A stretch of 34,146 nt of DNA from Candidatus Omnitrophota bacterium (GCA_016214285.1 JACROV010000096.1:1-34146); one strand, 5' to 3'. Positions 15,894-24,987 are shown, numbered from the stretch's first letter. The notes: generated by a model not told the origin, from the sequence alone. Translations and numbers: made by a program.

Positions 15894-17519
15894 ATGAGCG
15901 TACAACAGAATTTTTTTGGCCGTACGGCCATCCTGGAATTGTTGAAAAAAAGGGTCCTTGACCTTAAAGAGGGATACCGGCAGAACGTCGCCCTCTTCGG
16001 GAACCGTTATATCGGCAAGACCGCCATTCTCCGGCAGTTCCTCGCCAACCTCGACGAAGAGATCCCCGTGGTGTACATCGACGTGGAAAACAAGGATTTT
16101 CGTTCTTTCCTGGATCAATTCGTCGGCAGCCTGTTGTGCAATTACTCCCGCAGCCGCAAACTTCCCCTCTATGAAGACGTCGCGCTTCTTTTGGAAAGCG
16201 TCCAGGAGAGCATCCCCCATACCGTTTCGGTCATCCGCAAGATCTATAAAGATTATCACGCCAAGAAATTGAGCACGTCATTTCACGGGCTTTTAGCCTT
16301 GCCGGAGATCTTTACCAACGAGACCGGACGCGTCTGCGTTCTGGTTTTGGATGAGTTCCATCGCCTGGAAGAGGCCACCGTGCCCAACGCGTTCGCGCAT
16401 TTGGGTAAAAAGATTATGACGCAAAAAAAGTGTCTTTACGTGGTGACGAGTTCTCATCCGCAGCAAGCCCAAAAGGTCCTTTTGGAAAAATTGTCATTGC
16501 TTTTCGGTAATTTCGAGATGATTCCCGTGGACCCGCTTGACCCGCAGACGAGCCGGCAGTTCATCGAAGAAACCTTGCAGGGCATCATCATCAAAGAGCC
16601 GTTACGTGATTTCCTCGTTGATTTTACCGGAGGATATCCTCTTTATCTGCATCTGATTTGTAACGAACTGGTAAGTTTAAGCGTTTTACACGGCCAGGAT
16701 GAGGTCTTCATCCCTGTGTTGGCCCGGGCGGTCGAGAACACCATCTTCAACCGCTGGGGGCTTATCAGCCGGCATTTTGAATTGATGGTCCAGGAACTGG
16801 CCGCCGGCAAAGGCAACCAGATCATCCCCGCGCTTTTAATGAGCCTTGCCAACGATAAACATAAGGCGGATGATCTGTGCGCCGAACTGGGATTCAGGAA
16901 AAACCAGGTCACCGGGAAGATAAACCGTCTTAAAGAAGAAGGGGTCATTTTCAAGAACGGCAATTTTTATTATTTCCGGGACAAGCTTCTTAAATATTGG
17001 ATCAAATATATCTTCCAGCCGCGGTTAAAGGACATGGGAGGCGATCCGCAGCAGCGCCGGGAACGGTTCCACCAGGAGTTCCAGTCATGCGTAGAGAATT
17101 TCAACGTCACTTCCGCCAAGAACCTGCCGTTACGCATCATGGAATTGCTGTATTGTTTCGACAATGAGGCCTTTGACCTCAACGGCCGCAAGTATAAGCT
17201 CCCGGTGTTTCGGGAAATCGTCCCCTGGAAGATCAGCAATGAGCAGGGACAATCCTTGAACGTGATCAAGGCGTTGACCAACGAGGACGTATGGCTGATT
17301 GCGGTCAAGGGCGAGAACGTCAGCGAGGCGGAGGTCAGCGCGCTGTTGGAAGAATCCCGCAAGAACGCGCCCAAGCCCCAGCGGCATCTGATCATTTCGC
17401 TTAAGACCCTCGATGAGAATACGCGCTTGAAGGCGCTGCAGGAGCGTTGCTGGATATGGAACGAGGATGAGATCAACATCCTGTTGACCCTTTTTAATAA
17501 ACCCTACATTTCGCGATGA
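15894..17519 (+). CDS. AAA+ ATPase of the archaeal-ATPase-like (PF01637-type) group with C-terminal nuclease-fold-like domain
   Basis: FFGRTAILELL, Walker A GNRYIGKTA, Walker B VLVLDEFHRL, FTGGYPLYLHLI, wHTH KINRLKEEGVIF; C-terminal DVWLIAVKGENVSEAEVSALLEESRK. Confidence 0.8.
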   Translation: MSVQQNFFGRTAILELLKKRVLDLKEGYRQNVALFGNRYIGKTAILRQFLANLDEEIPVVYIDVENKDFRSFLDQFVGSLLCNYSRSRKLPLYEDVALLLESVQESIPHTVSVIRKIYKDYHAKKLSTSFHGLLALPEIFTNETGRVCVLVLDEFHRLEEATVPNAFAHLGKKIMTQKKCLYVVTSSHPQQAQKVLLEKLSLLFGNFEMIPVDPLDPQTSRQFIEETLQGIIIKEPLRDFLVDFTGGYPLYLHLICNELVSLSVLHGQDEVFIPVLARAVENTIFNRWGLISRHFELMVQELAAGKGNQIIPALLMSLANDKHKADDLCAELGFRKNQVTGKINRLKEEGVIFKNGNFYYFRDKLLKYWIKYIFQPRLKDMGGDPQQRRERFHQEFQSCVENFNVTSAKNLPLRIMELLYCFDNEAFDLNGRKYKLPVFREIVPWKISNEQGQSLNVIKALTNEDVWLIAVKGENVSEAEVSALLEESRKNAPKPQRHLIISLKTLDENTRLKALQERCWIWNEDEINILLTLFNKPYISR

Positions 17520-17998
17520 AGATCGGCGTCGTTTCGGATACGCATTCTTTGTTGATCCCTCCGGAAGTGATCAATGGCTTGAACAAAACGGATATGATCA
17601 TCCACGCGGGGGATTTTTGCACCGTGAAAGATGTCGAAATTTTCAGCCGGCTCAAGGATTTTAAAGGGGTTTACGGGAACATGGATGGCGCGGATGTCCG
17701 CAAAATCTTACCACGCCGCGAGATCCTCGAAATCGAAGGCGTGACGCTCGGCATATTCCACGGAGAAGGACCGAGAGAGTCGATCTTGGACGCGGTCCAT
17801 AACGCGTTCAATGACCGGAAGCTCGACGTGGTCGTTTTCGGCCATTCGCACCAACCCTTTAACAAGCAGATCGGCGACACGTTATATTTCAACCCGGGAA
17901 GTCCCAACGATATGGTCTCTGCTCCGTATTGCTCTTATGGTATTCTGGAGATCAAATCCGGCACAGTCACGGGAAATATCGTTAAGTTGAAAGGATGA
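17516..17998 (+). CDS. YfcE/MJ0936-family metallophosphoesterase
   Basis: VSDTHS, IHAGDF, VYGNMD, IFHGEG, VFGHSHQP, FNPGSPND. Confidence 0.93.
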   Translation: MKIGVVSDTHSLLIPPEVINGLNKTDMIIHAGDFCTVKDVEIFSRLKDFKGVYGNMDGADVRKILPRREILEIEGVTLGIFHGEGPRESILDAVHNAFNDRKLDVVVFGHSHQPFNKQIGDTLYFNPGSPNDMVSAPYCSYGILEIKSGTVTGNIVKLKG

Positions 17999-18498
17999 TC
18001 ATGGAAAGGCTTTGGGCCCCCTGGCGCGTCACCTATATCACGCAGATTGTCAAGAAGAGCAAAGGGTGCGTGTTTTGTACTATCTTTAAGCAAAAAAAAG
18101 ACGCGGAAAATTACGTTCTGACGCGCACGGCCCACGCGTATTCCGTCCTGAATATTTATCCGTACAATAACGGTCATATGCTGATCGTGACCAATCGCCA
18201 TGTAGACGATCTGGATAAACTGACGCGCGTTGAACGGGAAGACCTGTTCGATCTTTTACGGACGACCAAATCTTTGGTCCAGCGCTCGCTTAAGCCCAAA
18301 GGGTATAATATCGGGATCAATCTGGGCCGCGTCGCCGGGGCGGGGTTCCCCGGTCATGTGCATATCCATCTTGTCCCGCGATGGAAAGGCGATGTCAATT
18401 TTATGCCGGTGACCGCCCACACAAAAGTTTTATCCCAGTCCCTTGAGGCCCTATATAAGGAATTGAGCCGTGCTGCTTCGCACAAGAGAAGACATTGA
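17995..18498 (+). CDS. HIT-domain nucleotide hydrolase/phosphorylase
   Basis: ERLWAPWRVTYI, CVFCTI, YPYNNGHMLIVTNRHV, NIGINLGRVAGAGFPGHVHIHLVPRW. Confidence 0.93.
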   Translation: MIMERLWAPWRVTYITQIVKKSKGCVFCTIFKQKKDAENYVLTRTAHAYSVLNIYPYNNGHMLIVTNRHVDDLDKLTRVEREDLFDLLRTTKSLVQRSLKPKGYNIGINLGRVAGAGFPGHVHIHLVPRWKGDVNFMPVTAHTKVLSQSLEALYKELSRAASHKRRH

Positions 18499-19657
18499 AG
18501 AGTTAGAGGAAAAGATCCTTGCCCCGTACGCGATGAAGAGCAAAGATACGGACGGGAGGATATATGATGAGCCTAAACACGATGTCCGCACGTGTTATCA
18601 GCGCGACCGCGACCGCGTCGTCCACTGCGAGGCGTTCCGCAAGCTCGAATATAAAACGCAGGTCTTCGTCATTTTTGAGGGCGATTATTACCGCACGCGC
18701 TTGACCCACACCATCGAAGTCGCCCAGATCGCCCGAACGATCGGCCGGGCGTTGGCGCTCAACGAGGATCTCATCGAGGCCATCGCCCTGGCGCATGACC
18801 TGGGACATCCGCCCTTCGGGCACGCCGGGGAAGGCGCGCTTAATGAGATCATGAAATCCGCTAAAGTGCCCGGGTTCAATCATAACGTGCGCAGCTTTGA
18901 GATCGTCACAAAGTACGAAAAGCGTTATCCCGATTTTGACGGGCTCAATCTCACGGAAGAGGTTTTGGTCGGTATCTTGAAGCATCGCACCATCTATGAC
19001 AAGCCCGGCATCACGGGAGAATACGCCAACAAGGGACAGACCCTTGAGGCGCTCGTCGTTGACATCGCGGATTCCCTGGCGTATCTGTCGCACGATATCG
19101 ACGACGGGATCACCTCCGGGTGCATCAGCGAAGACGACCTGGCCGACAGTCAGCTTTGGAGAAAAGCCTACCAGCGCGTCGACCCGAGCCTTAATTCCAA
19201 AGATAAACAGATGTTCAAATACCAGATCGTCAAGGCCCTCATCGATATCCAGATGAAAGATCTTCTGGTGACCTCCAGTCAGCGGCTGGAGCAGCTGAAT
19301 TTGAAATCCTCCCGCGCGGTCAAAGATTATAATTTGAAAAATCCGGCGAATCCTGTTATTGATTTCAGTCCGGCGCTTAAAGAAGAGCGGGATTATCTGC
19401 AGACCGTGTTGAACAAAAAGCTTTATCATCATTACCGGGTGGTGCGCATGACGGACAAGGCCAACCGGATCATCCATGACCTCTTTGCGGTGTATAAGGA
19501 AAACCCCGCGCAATTGCCGTATTCGGTCTATCAAAGGGACAAACGTTACAGTGATACCGAAAAATATGAAATCATCGGCAACTACATCGCGTCGATGACG
19601 GACAGGTTCGCGCTCGATGAGCACAAAAAACTTTTCGACCCTTACCAAAAGGTATAA
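18470..19657 (+). CDS. dgt: dGTP triphosphohydrolase-like (HD domain)
   Basis: CEAFRKLEYKTQVF, RTRLTHTIEVAQIARTIGRAL, LAHDLGHPPFGHAGEGALNEIM, HDIDDGITSG. Confidence 0.93.
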   Translation: MLLRTREDIEELEEKILAPYAMKSKDTDGRIYDEPKHDVRTCYQRDRDRVVHCEAFRKLEYKTQVFVIFEGDYYRTRLTHTIEVAQIARTIGRALALNEDLIEAIALAHDLGHPPFGHAGEGALNEIMKSAKVPGFNHNVRSFEIVTKYEKRYPDFDGLNLTEEVLVGILKHRTIYDKPGITGEYANKGQTLEALVVDIADSLAYLSHDIDDGITSGCISEDDLADSQLWRKAYQRVDPSLNSKDKQMFKYQIVKALIDIQMKDLLVTSSQRLEQLNLKSSRAVKDYNLKNPANPVIDFSPALKEERDYLQTVLNKKLYHHYRVVRMTDKANRIIHDLFAVYKENPAQLPYSVYQRDKRYSDTEKYEIIGNYIASMTDRFALDEHKKLFDPYQKV

Positions 19658-20690
19658 GCTGATCCTTTCAGCCGTCCACATGATCTATAGGCTGGTGAAT
19701 TCCACCTATAACGTGGAGGAATTATCGCTGCGCCTGACGCGTCTGTTGTGCCAGTTCATCAAGGCCAGTTCGGCCAATATTTACCTGTTGGACAGTTCCC
19801 GCAAGAAGATCGCCCTGACCGCGATCTTCGATAATAAGATCAATATCCTGCTTAACAAAAAGAAACAGATGCAGAAACTTTCGGAAAAAGAAAAGAGGGT
19901 GGCCAGAGGATACGCGGTTTTTGAGAAACATCTGATCGGACTTCCGCTGGTGGCCGATGAGAACGTCGGGGCCGTCATTGTCCGCAGGGAAAGAAGCGAG
20001 CCCGCGTTCAGCGAGTTCGACAAAGAGATGCTCGCCATCGTGGCGGAACAATCCGTCACCGCCATCAAGAACATTCAGCTCTATCAAGACCAGCAGAAGA
20101 TCATCTTGGGGAGCATCCGGTTCATCGGCGAATTGCTCAAGCGGCAGGGGCACGCGCCGCTTACTACGCACACCCCGGTATATTTTAAGATCGTCAAATC
20201 CCTGGCAGAGCAACTCGCCGTCAGCCAGGAAGAGATCGACAACCTGTATTATGCCAGCGTGTTGCGCGACGCGGGAGCCATCGATGTTCCGTACAATATT
20301 TTGGCCAAGACAAGCCAGTTGACGCCGGAAGAATTCAAGGTCATCCGCGAGCATCCCGCCCAAAGCGTCGAATTGATCCGGCCCGTCGATTTTCTTCGTC
20401 CAGTACTGCCGATCATCTTGTATCGACGAGAACATTATGACGGCTCTGGATATCCGTCGGGCTTAAAACGCGAACAGATCCCTATCGGGGCGCGGATCAT
20501 GGCGGTCGTCGACGCTTTCGAGGCCATGACGCGCGATCGTCCGTACAAAATGAGGCTGTCGGTAGAAGAGGCGATCAGAGAACTGCGGATGAACAGCGGC
20601 ACGCAATTCGACCCCAGGGTCATTGACGCCTTTATCGTGTGCACGGGACAGAAAAAGTTCAGAAATTACTTGAGTTCAGCGAAGGGATAA
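19617..20690 (+). CDS. GAF + degenerate HD-GYP domain protein
   Basis: GAF-like N-terminus; REHYDGSGYPSGLKREQIPIGARIMAVVDAFEAMTRDRPYK; HD site reads LRDAGA. Confidence 0.85.
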   Translation: MSTKNFSTLTKRYKLILSAVHMIYRLVNSTYNVEELSLRLTRLLCQFIKASSANIYLLDSSRKKIALTAIFDNKINILLNKKKQMQKLSEKEKRVARGYAVFEKHLIGLPLVADENVGAVIVRRERSEPAFSEFDKEMLAIVAEQSVTAIKNIQLYQDQQKIILGSIRFIGELLKRQGHAPLTTHTPVYFKIVKSLAEQLAVSQEEIDNLYYASVLRDAGAIDVPYNILAKTSQLTPEEFKVIREHPAQSVELIRPVDFLRPVLPIILYRREHYDGSGYPSGLKREQIPIGARIMAVVDAFEAMTRDRPYKMRLSVEEAIRELRMNSGTQFDPRVIDAFIVCTGQKKFRNYLSSAKG

Positions 20691-20697
20691 ACGTATA

Positions 20698-21330
20698 ATG
20701 GAACGCACGATGAGCACTGAACATACCCAGATCGAACTTTTCCCTTTCTTGACCGGACGCGCCCACAGCCGGATCGCCAGACCACGCTACCTGTTAAAAG
20801 ACTTGACACTTTCGGTGGAAAATACTATTGTTTTATGTATTGTTTTCGTCATGGCGGTGGTTTTATTTTTTTCCTTCGGAGTGGAGAGAGGGAAGCAGAT
20901 CGTCAAGGGTGCCTTGGCGGAGCCTCCCGCGACCATAACGGTACTATCGCCCCCCGAAGAACCATCCGGCAAAGTTGTTGAGCGTTCTCTCGCGCCAGCC
21001 GGAAGTACGAAACCGCAGAAGAATACCACACCCGCTCCGGCGGCCGGCTCGCAGCAACAAAAGCAAACGCCGGCGGCAATAAATGCCGCTCCTTCTCTGG
21101 AGAAAAAAGAAAAAGGCACATTTACAATTCAGGTCGCTTCCTTTAAAGAAAAGGGAAAGGCCCAGATGGAGGCGAAGCGTTTGAAGTCAAAAGATTACGA
21201 AATATTCGTCCTTCCTAAGGGCAAGCACTCCATTGTTTGCATCGGAAAATTCGCGATCAAAGACGAGGCTACGGAATTCTCGAATAAATTAAAAAGCAAG
21301 TATAATGATTGTCTGGTAAGGAGATTATAA
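20698..21330 (+). CDS. SPOR-domain membrane protein
   Basis: TM segment NTIVLCIVFVMAVVLFFSFGV; C-terminal FTIQVASFKEKGKAQMEAKRLKSKDYEIFVLPKG. Confidence 0.85.
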   Translation: MERTMSTEHTQIELFPFLTGRAHSRIARPRYLLKDLTLSVENTIVLCIVFVMAVVLFFSFGVERGKQIVKGALAEPPATITVLSPPEEPSGKVVERSLAPAGSTKPQKNTTPAPAAGSQQQKQTPAAINAAPSLEKKEKGTFTIQVASFKEKGKAQMEAKRLKSKDYEIFVLPKGKHSIVCIGKFAIKDEATEFSNKLKSKYNDCLVRRL

Positions 21331-21332
21331 AT

Positions 21333-21617
21333 ATGTCGTTACATCCTTCTTTAAGAGTCGATTCTTCATCAACGCAGCAGCGCACCGTTTTGACGCGTAT
21401 TGAGCGTATCAAGGACCTTATGAAAAAAGGCCTTTGGAATGAATCTCAGCCCGTGACCGCGTTACCGAAAACGAAGATCATCAAGATCAAGACGGCCAAG
21501 GCGAAGAAGAAAGAAGAAGGCGCAGAAGGTGTTGCCGCCCCGGGCGCCGCTCCGGCCGCAGGTGTCGCCGCTCCGGCCGCGAAGGCAGTAGCAAAACCAG
21601 CAACAAAAAAGGCCTAG
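21333..21617 (+). CDS. Small basic protein (TIGR04137-like, PVC group) with Lys/Ala-rich tail
   Basis: MSLHPSLRVDSSSTQQRTVLTRIERIKDLMKKGLWNESQPVTALPKTKIIKIK then low-complexity AAPAAGVAAPAAKAVAKPATKKA. Confidence 0.75.
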   Translation: MSLHPSLRVDSSSTQQRTVLTRIERIKDLMKKGLWNESQPVTALPKTKIIKIKTAKAKKKEEGAEGVAAPGAAPAAGVAAPAAKAVAKPATKKA

Positions 21618-21623
21618 TCCAGA

Positions 21624-22541
21624 ATGCCTTACAAGTGTCGTTTCCTTAAAGTGAAACGAATTGTCGTGGTTTTTGCCGTTGCCTTCCTGGTTCCTGCCCC
21701 TGCGTTTGCCGCGCAGGAATCCTTCCCCTTTTTAGCCCAAGCGATCAACGAACGCGTCAATGTCCGCGCCGGACAAAGCCAGAACTTCGAAAAACTTTAC
21801 CAATTAGAAAAAGGTGAAGAAGTTATCGTCGTGGGCAAGGATTTCAGCTGGTATAAGGTCCAGATTCCTCCAAGTACGTATGTTTACATTAGCGACAAAT
21901 ATGTGCGTCTGGTCAACAGCATGCCTGTAGGCTCTTCCCCGCAGGCCGAGAGGCTCCCGGCGGGAGGAACCTCTGGCCTGCGGGAGGAGGGAGAGATCAT
22001 CGGTGACCGCGTGAATGTCCGGTCTTCCGCGAAGGTCGAGTCGACTATTCTGGGCCAGGTGGAAAAAGGGTCACGCGTTCGCGTTCTCGAGAAGATCCCT
22101 GGATGGTACAAGATCGCCCCGCCGGCACAGGTTTTCGGCTGGGTTGCCGACGGACTGGTAAAATTTAAATCCAGGGACATCACGGCGTATCATCCAAAGG
22201 AGAGGCATCAAGAAGGATCCCCGGCCGGCGAACCAGGCAGCGAGGCAAGCGAAACAAGCCAGGCGCCGCAACCCGCGACGCAAGGGGCAGCATCCGCCAA
22301 TTCCCAAAAGGTTTCGGTAACCGGAGTCCTGCGGTTATTACCGCCGCGCCAGGATAATATTGACGTGTCCTATGAACTGCTCATCCGCAACAAGTCCGCC
22401 TATTTTATTCAAGGTCCGCGCGCCATGTTCGACGATTTTGCCCGCCACACGGTCACGGCCGAGGGGGCGTTAAACGCCGATCTTGAAAAACAGTTTTTAA
22501 GGCCTGTCCTGAACGTTGCCCGGGTCCAATTGGTGTTGTAA
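21624..22541 (+). CDS. SH3b-domain exported protein (two SH3 repeats)
   Basis: Signal peptide; ERVNVRAGQSQNFEKLYQLEKGEEVIVV and DRVNVRSSAKVESTILGQVEKGSRVRVLEKIPGWYKI; palindrome-encoded linker between the repeats. Confidence 0.85.
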   Translation: MPYKCRFLKVKRIVVVFAVAFLVPAPAFAAQESFPFLAQAINERVNVRAGQSQNFEKLYQLEKGEEVIVVGKDFSWYKVQIPPSTYVYISDKYVRLVNSMPVGSSPQAERLPAGGTSGLREEGEIIGDRVNVRSSAKVESTILGQVEKGSRVRVLEKIPGWYKIAPPAQVFGWVADGLVKFKSRDITAYHPKERHQEGSPAGEPGSEASETSQAPQPATQGAASANSQKVSVTGVLRLLPPRQDNIDVSYELLIRNKSAYFIQGPRAMFDDFARHTVTAEGALNADLEKQFLRPVLNVARVQLVL

Positions 22542-22578
22542 GACGTTTTTGTAAGAGGATATAGAGGGGCATCCCTTC

Positions 22579-23202
22579 GTGATTCTTGAGATCATTTCTA
22601 TCGCAGTTATACTTTTTTTTGCCGTGGTGGTGCATGAATACGCCCACGGCTGGGCCGCGTATAAATTGGGTGACCCGACGGCAAAATTAGCCGGCCGCCT
22701 GACGCTTAATCCGATCATGCACGTTGACCCTGTGGGGACCATTTTTCTCCCGGGGGTATTGATCGCGTTACGCCTGCTGGGCATGAATACCTTTTTGTTC
22801 GGCTGGGCGAAACCTATCCCTGTCAATTTCTCAAGGTTGCGTAATCCCCGGAGGGATATGATGCTGGTCGGTTTGGCGGGGCCGGCGGTCAATGTCGTAA
22901 TGGCGGTTGCTATCAGCCGGTTGGCGCGGGTTCCCGCGTCTTTGGAGGTTTACAAATTCGTCGAAGCGGCGGTATTCATAAATCTGTTGCTGGCGACATT
23001 TAACATGATCCCGATCCCTCCGCTGGATGGTTCCCGGCTGGTCATGGGGCTGTTGCCACGGCAATTGGCGGTTCCCTACAGCCGGCTGGAACCGTATGGT
23101 ATATTTATCGTCATCTTGCTTGTTTCCGGCGGGATCCTGGATACCGTCGTAATCCCTGTCGTTGAATGGGCGGGAAGGTTATTGGGAGTACCATTTTCGT
23201 GA
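22579..23202 (+). CDS. Site-2 protease family membrane peptidase (M50)
   Basis: VVHEYAHGWAAYKLGDPTAKLAGRLTLNPIMHVDPVGT, NMIPIPPLDGSRL; GTG start. Confidence 0.93.
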   Translation: MILEIISIAVILFFAVVVHEYAHGWAAYKLGDPTAKLAGRLTLNPIMHVDPVGTIFLPGVLIALRLLGMNTFLFGWAKPIPVNFSRLRNPRRDMMLVGLAGPAVNVVMAVAISRLARVPASLEVYKFVEAAVFINLLLATFNMIPIPPLDGSRLVMGLLPRQLAVPYSRLEPYGIFIVILLVSGGILDTVVIPVVEWAGRLLGVPFS

Positions 23203-24284
23203 GAACGGTCAATGTTCCATTAAAAGAAAACGCCTACAAGATCGTCATCGGGCGCGGGATCCTGCCCCTGCTCGGTGCGGGGCTTAAATCATTGAAGATC
23301 GGCACCGACGCGGTCGTGATCACGAGTCCGGTTATCCGGCGCCACCACGGCCACGCTTTGGCCGCGGGCTTAAAAAAAGAAGGGTTCTCCGTAAAATTTT
23401 TTGAGGTCCCGGAGGGGGAACAAAGCAAATCCGCCAAAGTGGCGTTCCCGTTGATGGAGCGAATCGCCCGTCATGATTCCATGAGGGGGCTTTTTATTAT
23501 CGCCTTCGGAGGCGGTGTCATCGGTGATCTGGCAGGGTACGTGGCGGCATCTTACAAAAGAGGCGTGCCGTACGTCCAGGTGCCGACGACGTTCCTGGCG
23601 CAGATCGATTCGGCGATCGGCGGGAAAGTGGCCATTGATCTGCCTATCGGCAAGAATTTGATCGGCGCTTTTCATCAGCCGAAAGTGGTCTGGAGCGACG
23701 TGTCGGTTCTCGCAACGCTGGATCAACGGCAGATGCGTAACGGCCTGGCGGAAGCGGTCAAGTACGGTGTCATCGCGGACAAGAAATTATTCGCTTACAT
23801 CGCCCGGCATTACCGGCAGCTTTTAGACCTGCAGCCGGCGGCGCTGGAGCACGTCGTTGTTCGTTGCAGCCGGATCAAGGCCGGCGTGGTCGTGGCCGAT
23901 GAAAAGGAGACCAAAGGGATCCGTACCATTTTGAATTTCGGACACACGGTCGGCCACGCCCTCGAAGCGGCAGGCGGGTACGGCCGTTATCATCACGGCG
24001 AGGCAGTGGCCTTAGGCATGCGGGTGGCTGCGGAAATCTCACGCCAAAAAGGAATGATCTCCGCGGCGGATTGCGTAAAGTTTAACGGGATCCTTTCGGA
24101 CATCGGGTTACCAGCAAAGATCAAAGGAGTTTCACTGGCGAACATCCTGCGGATCATGCAACATGATAAGAAATTTTCGAAGGGCAAGAACCGTTTTGTG
24201 CTGGCGCAAAAGATCGGCAAGGTCAAAGTCGTTGCGGGCGTTTCTCCATCCATCGTTGAAAAAGCCATCCGGGCTTATCAGTAA
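23199..24284 (+). CDS. aroB: 3-dehydroquinate synthase
   Basis: GGGVIGDLAGYVAASYKRGVPYVQVPTTFLAQIDSAIGGKVAIDLPIGKNLIGAFHQPK, NFGHTVGHALE; GTG start 23199 overlapping the upstream gene. Confidence 0.96.
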   Translation: MRTVNVPLKENAYKIVIGRGILPLLGAGLKSLKIGTDAVVITSPVIRRHHGHALAAGLKKEGFSVKFFEVPEGEQSKSAKVAFPLMERIARHDSMRGLFIIAFGGGVIGDLAGYVAASYKRGVPYVQVPTTFLAQIDSAIGGKVAIDLPIGKNLIGAFHQPKVVWSDVSVLATLDQRQMRNGLAEAVKYGVIADKKLFAYIARHYRQLLDLQPAALEHVVVRCSRIKAGVVVADEKETKGIRTILNFGHTVGHALEAAGGYGRYHHGEAVALGMRVAAEISRQKGMISAADCVKFNGILSDIGLPAKIKGVSLANILRIMQHDKKFSKGKNRFVLAQKIGKVKVVAGVSPSIVEKAIRAYQ

Positions 24285-24297
24285 TCCGGGGTAATTG

Positions 24298-24987
24298 TCA
24301 GCGTCCCTGTTCCCGGACCTCCAGGATCGTAACGTTATCCCCATCGCGCAATTCGACCCTGTTCAAAGTGATCTTGTTTATCCTTTGGCCAGCGATGTAA
24401 TCCCCGACCTCGTAGATCTCCCCGTTGATCAAGGCGGCCATTTTGCTTTGGTCCATCATGATGCCGTTTAGGACAAGATTTTTAGCCGGCGCGCCCACTG
24501 AAAATTTTATTTCGGCCGGAGGTTCCCTCCCCGCAGCCATAGGTCCCCCGAGGGGGAGGAGCCTTTGGCTAGGGGCAAGGGACGCGCTCGCGGCGGGAAC
24601 GGGTTGCGGCAAGGAGGCCTCGGGTTTGGGTTGTGCCGTTATGGTGATACTTTTGCGGGCTGCTGGAGATCTTTTAGGATGCAGGGAGGAGCGGAATAGT
24701 TGCGGTTGGAAGATGAACAGGATCCACGCGGCCAGGCCTAAAACCAGGATCTCCGCGATCACGATCAGGTGCCAACGCTTGGTGGAAGTCCGTTTGGCCT
24801 GGGGCGCCGGGGTTGCCGCGGGCGCGGAAGAAGGCGCCGGCGTAAAGGGTTGCGCGGGTTGCGCCGCGGGGGACTGCCAGGCCTTCTGTCCCACGGAGAT
24901 CCGGTCGTCGGTGACGGTTACCGTTTTTTCTTTAAGATCATTGAGATTGGTTTGTGTCTTTTTTAAGGCCTCATTGATGATGCTCAT
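24298..24987 (-). CDS. GspB-like general secretion pathway protein
   Basis: MSIINEALKKTQTNLNDLKEK N-terminus, TM, C-terminal LVLNGIMMDQSKMAALINGEIYEVGDYIAGQRINKITLNRVELRDG; encodes a palindromic insertion. Confidence 0.82.
   Translation of the reverse strand: MSIINEALKKTQTNLNDLKEKTVTVTDDRISVGQKAWQSPAAQPAQPFTPAPSSAPAATPAPQAKRTSTKRWHLIVIAEILVLGLAAWILFIFQPQLFRSSLHPKRSPAARKSITITAQPKPEASLPQPVPAASASLAPSQRLLPLGGPMAAGREPPAEIKFSVGAPAKNLVLNGIMMDQSKMAALINGEIYEVGDYIAGQRINKITLNRVELRDGDNVTILEVREQGR

Noticed and set aside
18503-19681. 392-aa minus-strand ORF opposite dgt
   Set aside because: Shadow ORF of a convincing dGTPase gene; no recognisable domain and His/Asp/Arg/Leu-rich composition typical of antisense frames.
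20790-20840. TTGACA...TATTGT promoter-like string in the SPOR gene
   Set aside because: It lies inside a coherent coding region (TM segment) and no downstream gene needs it; likely chance.
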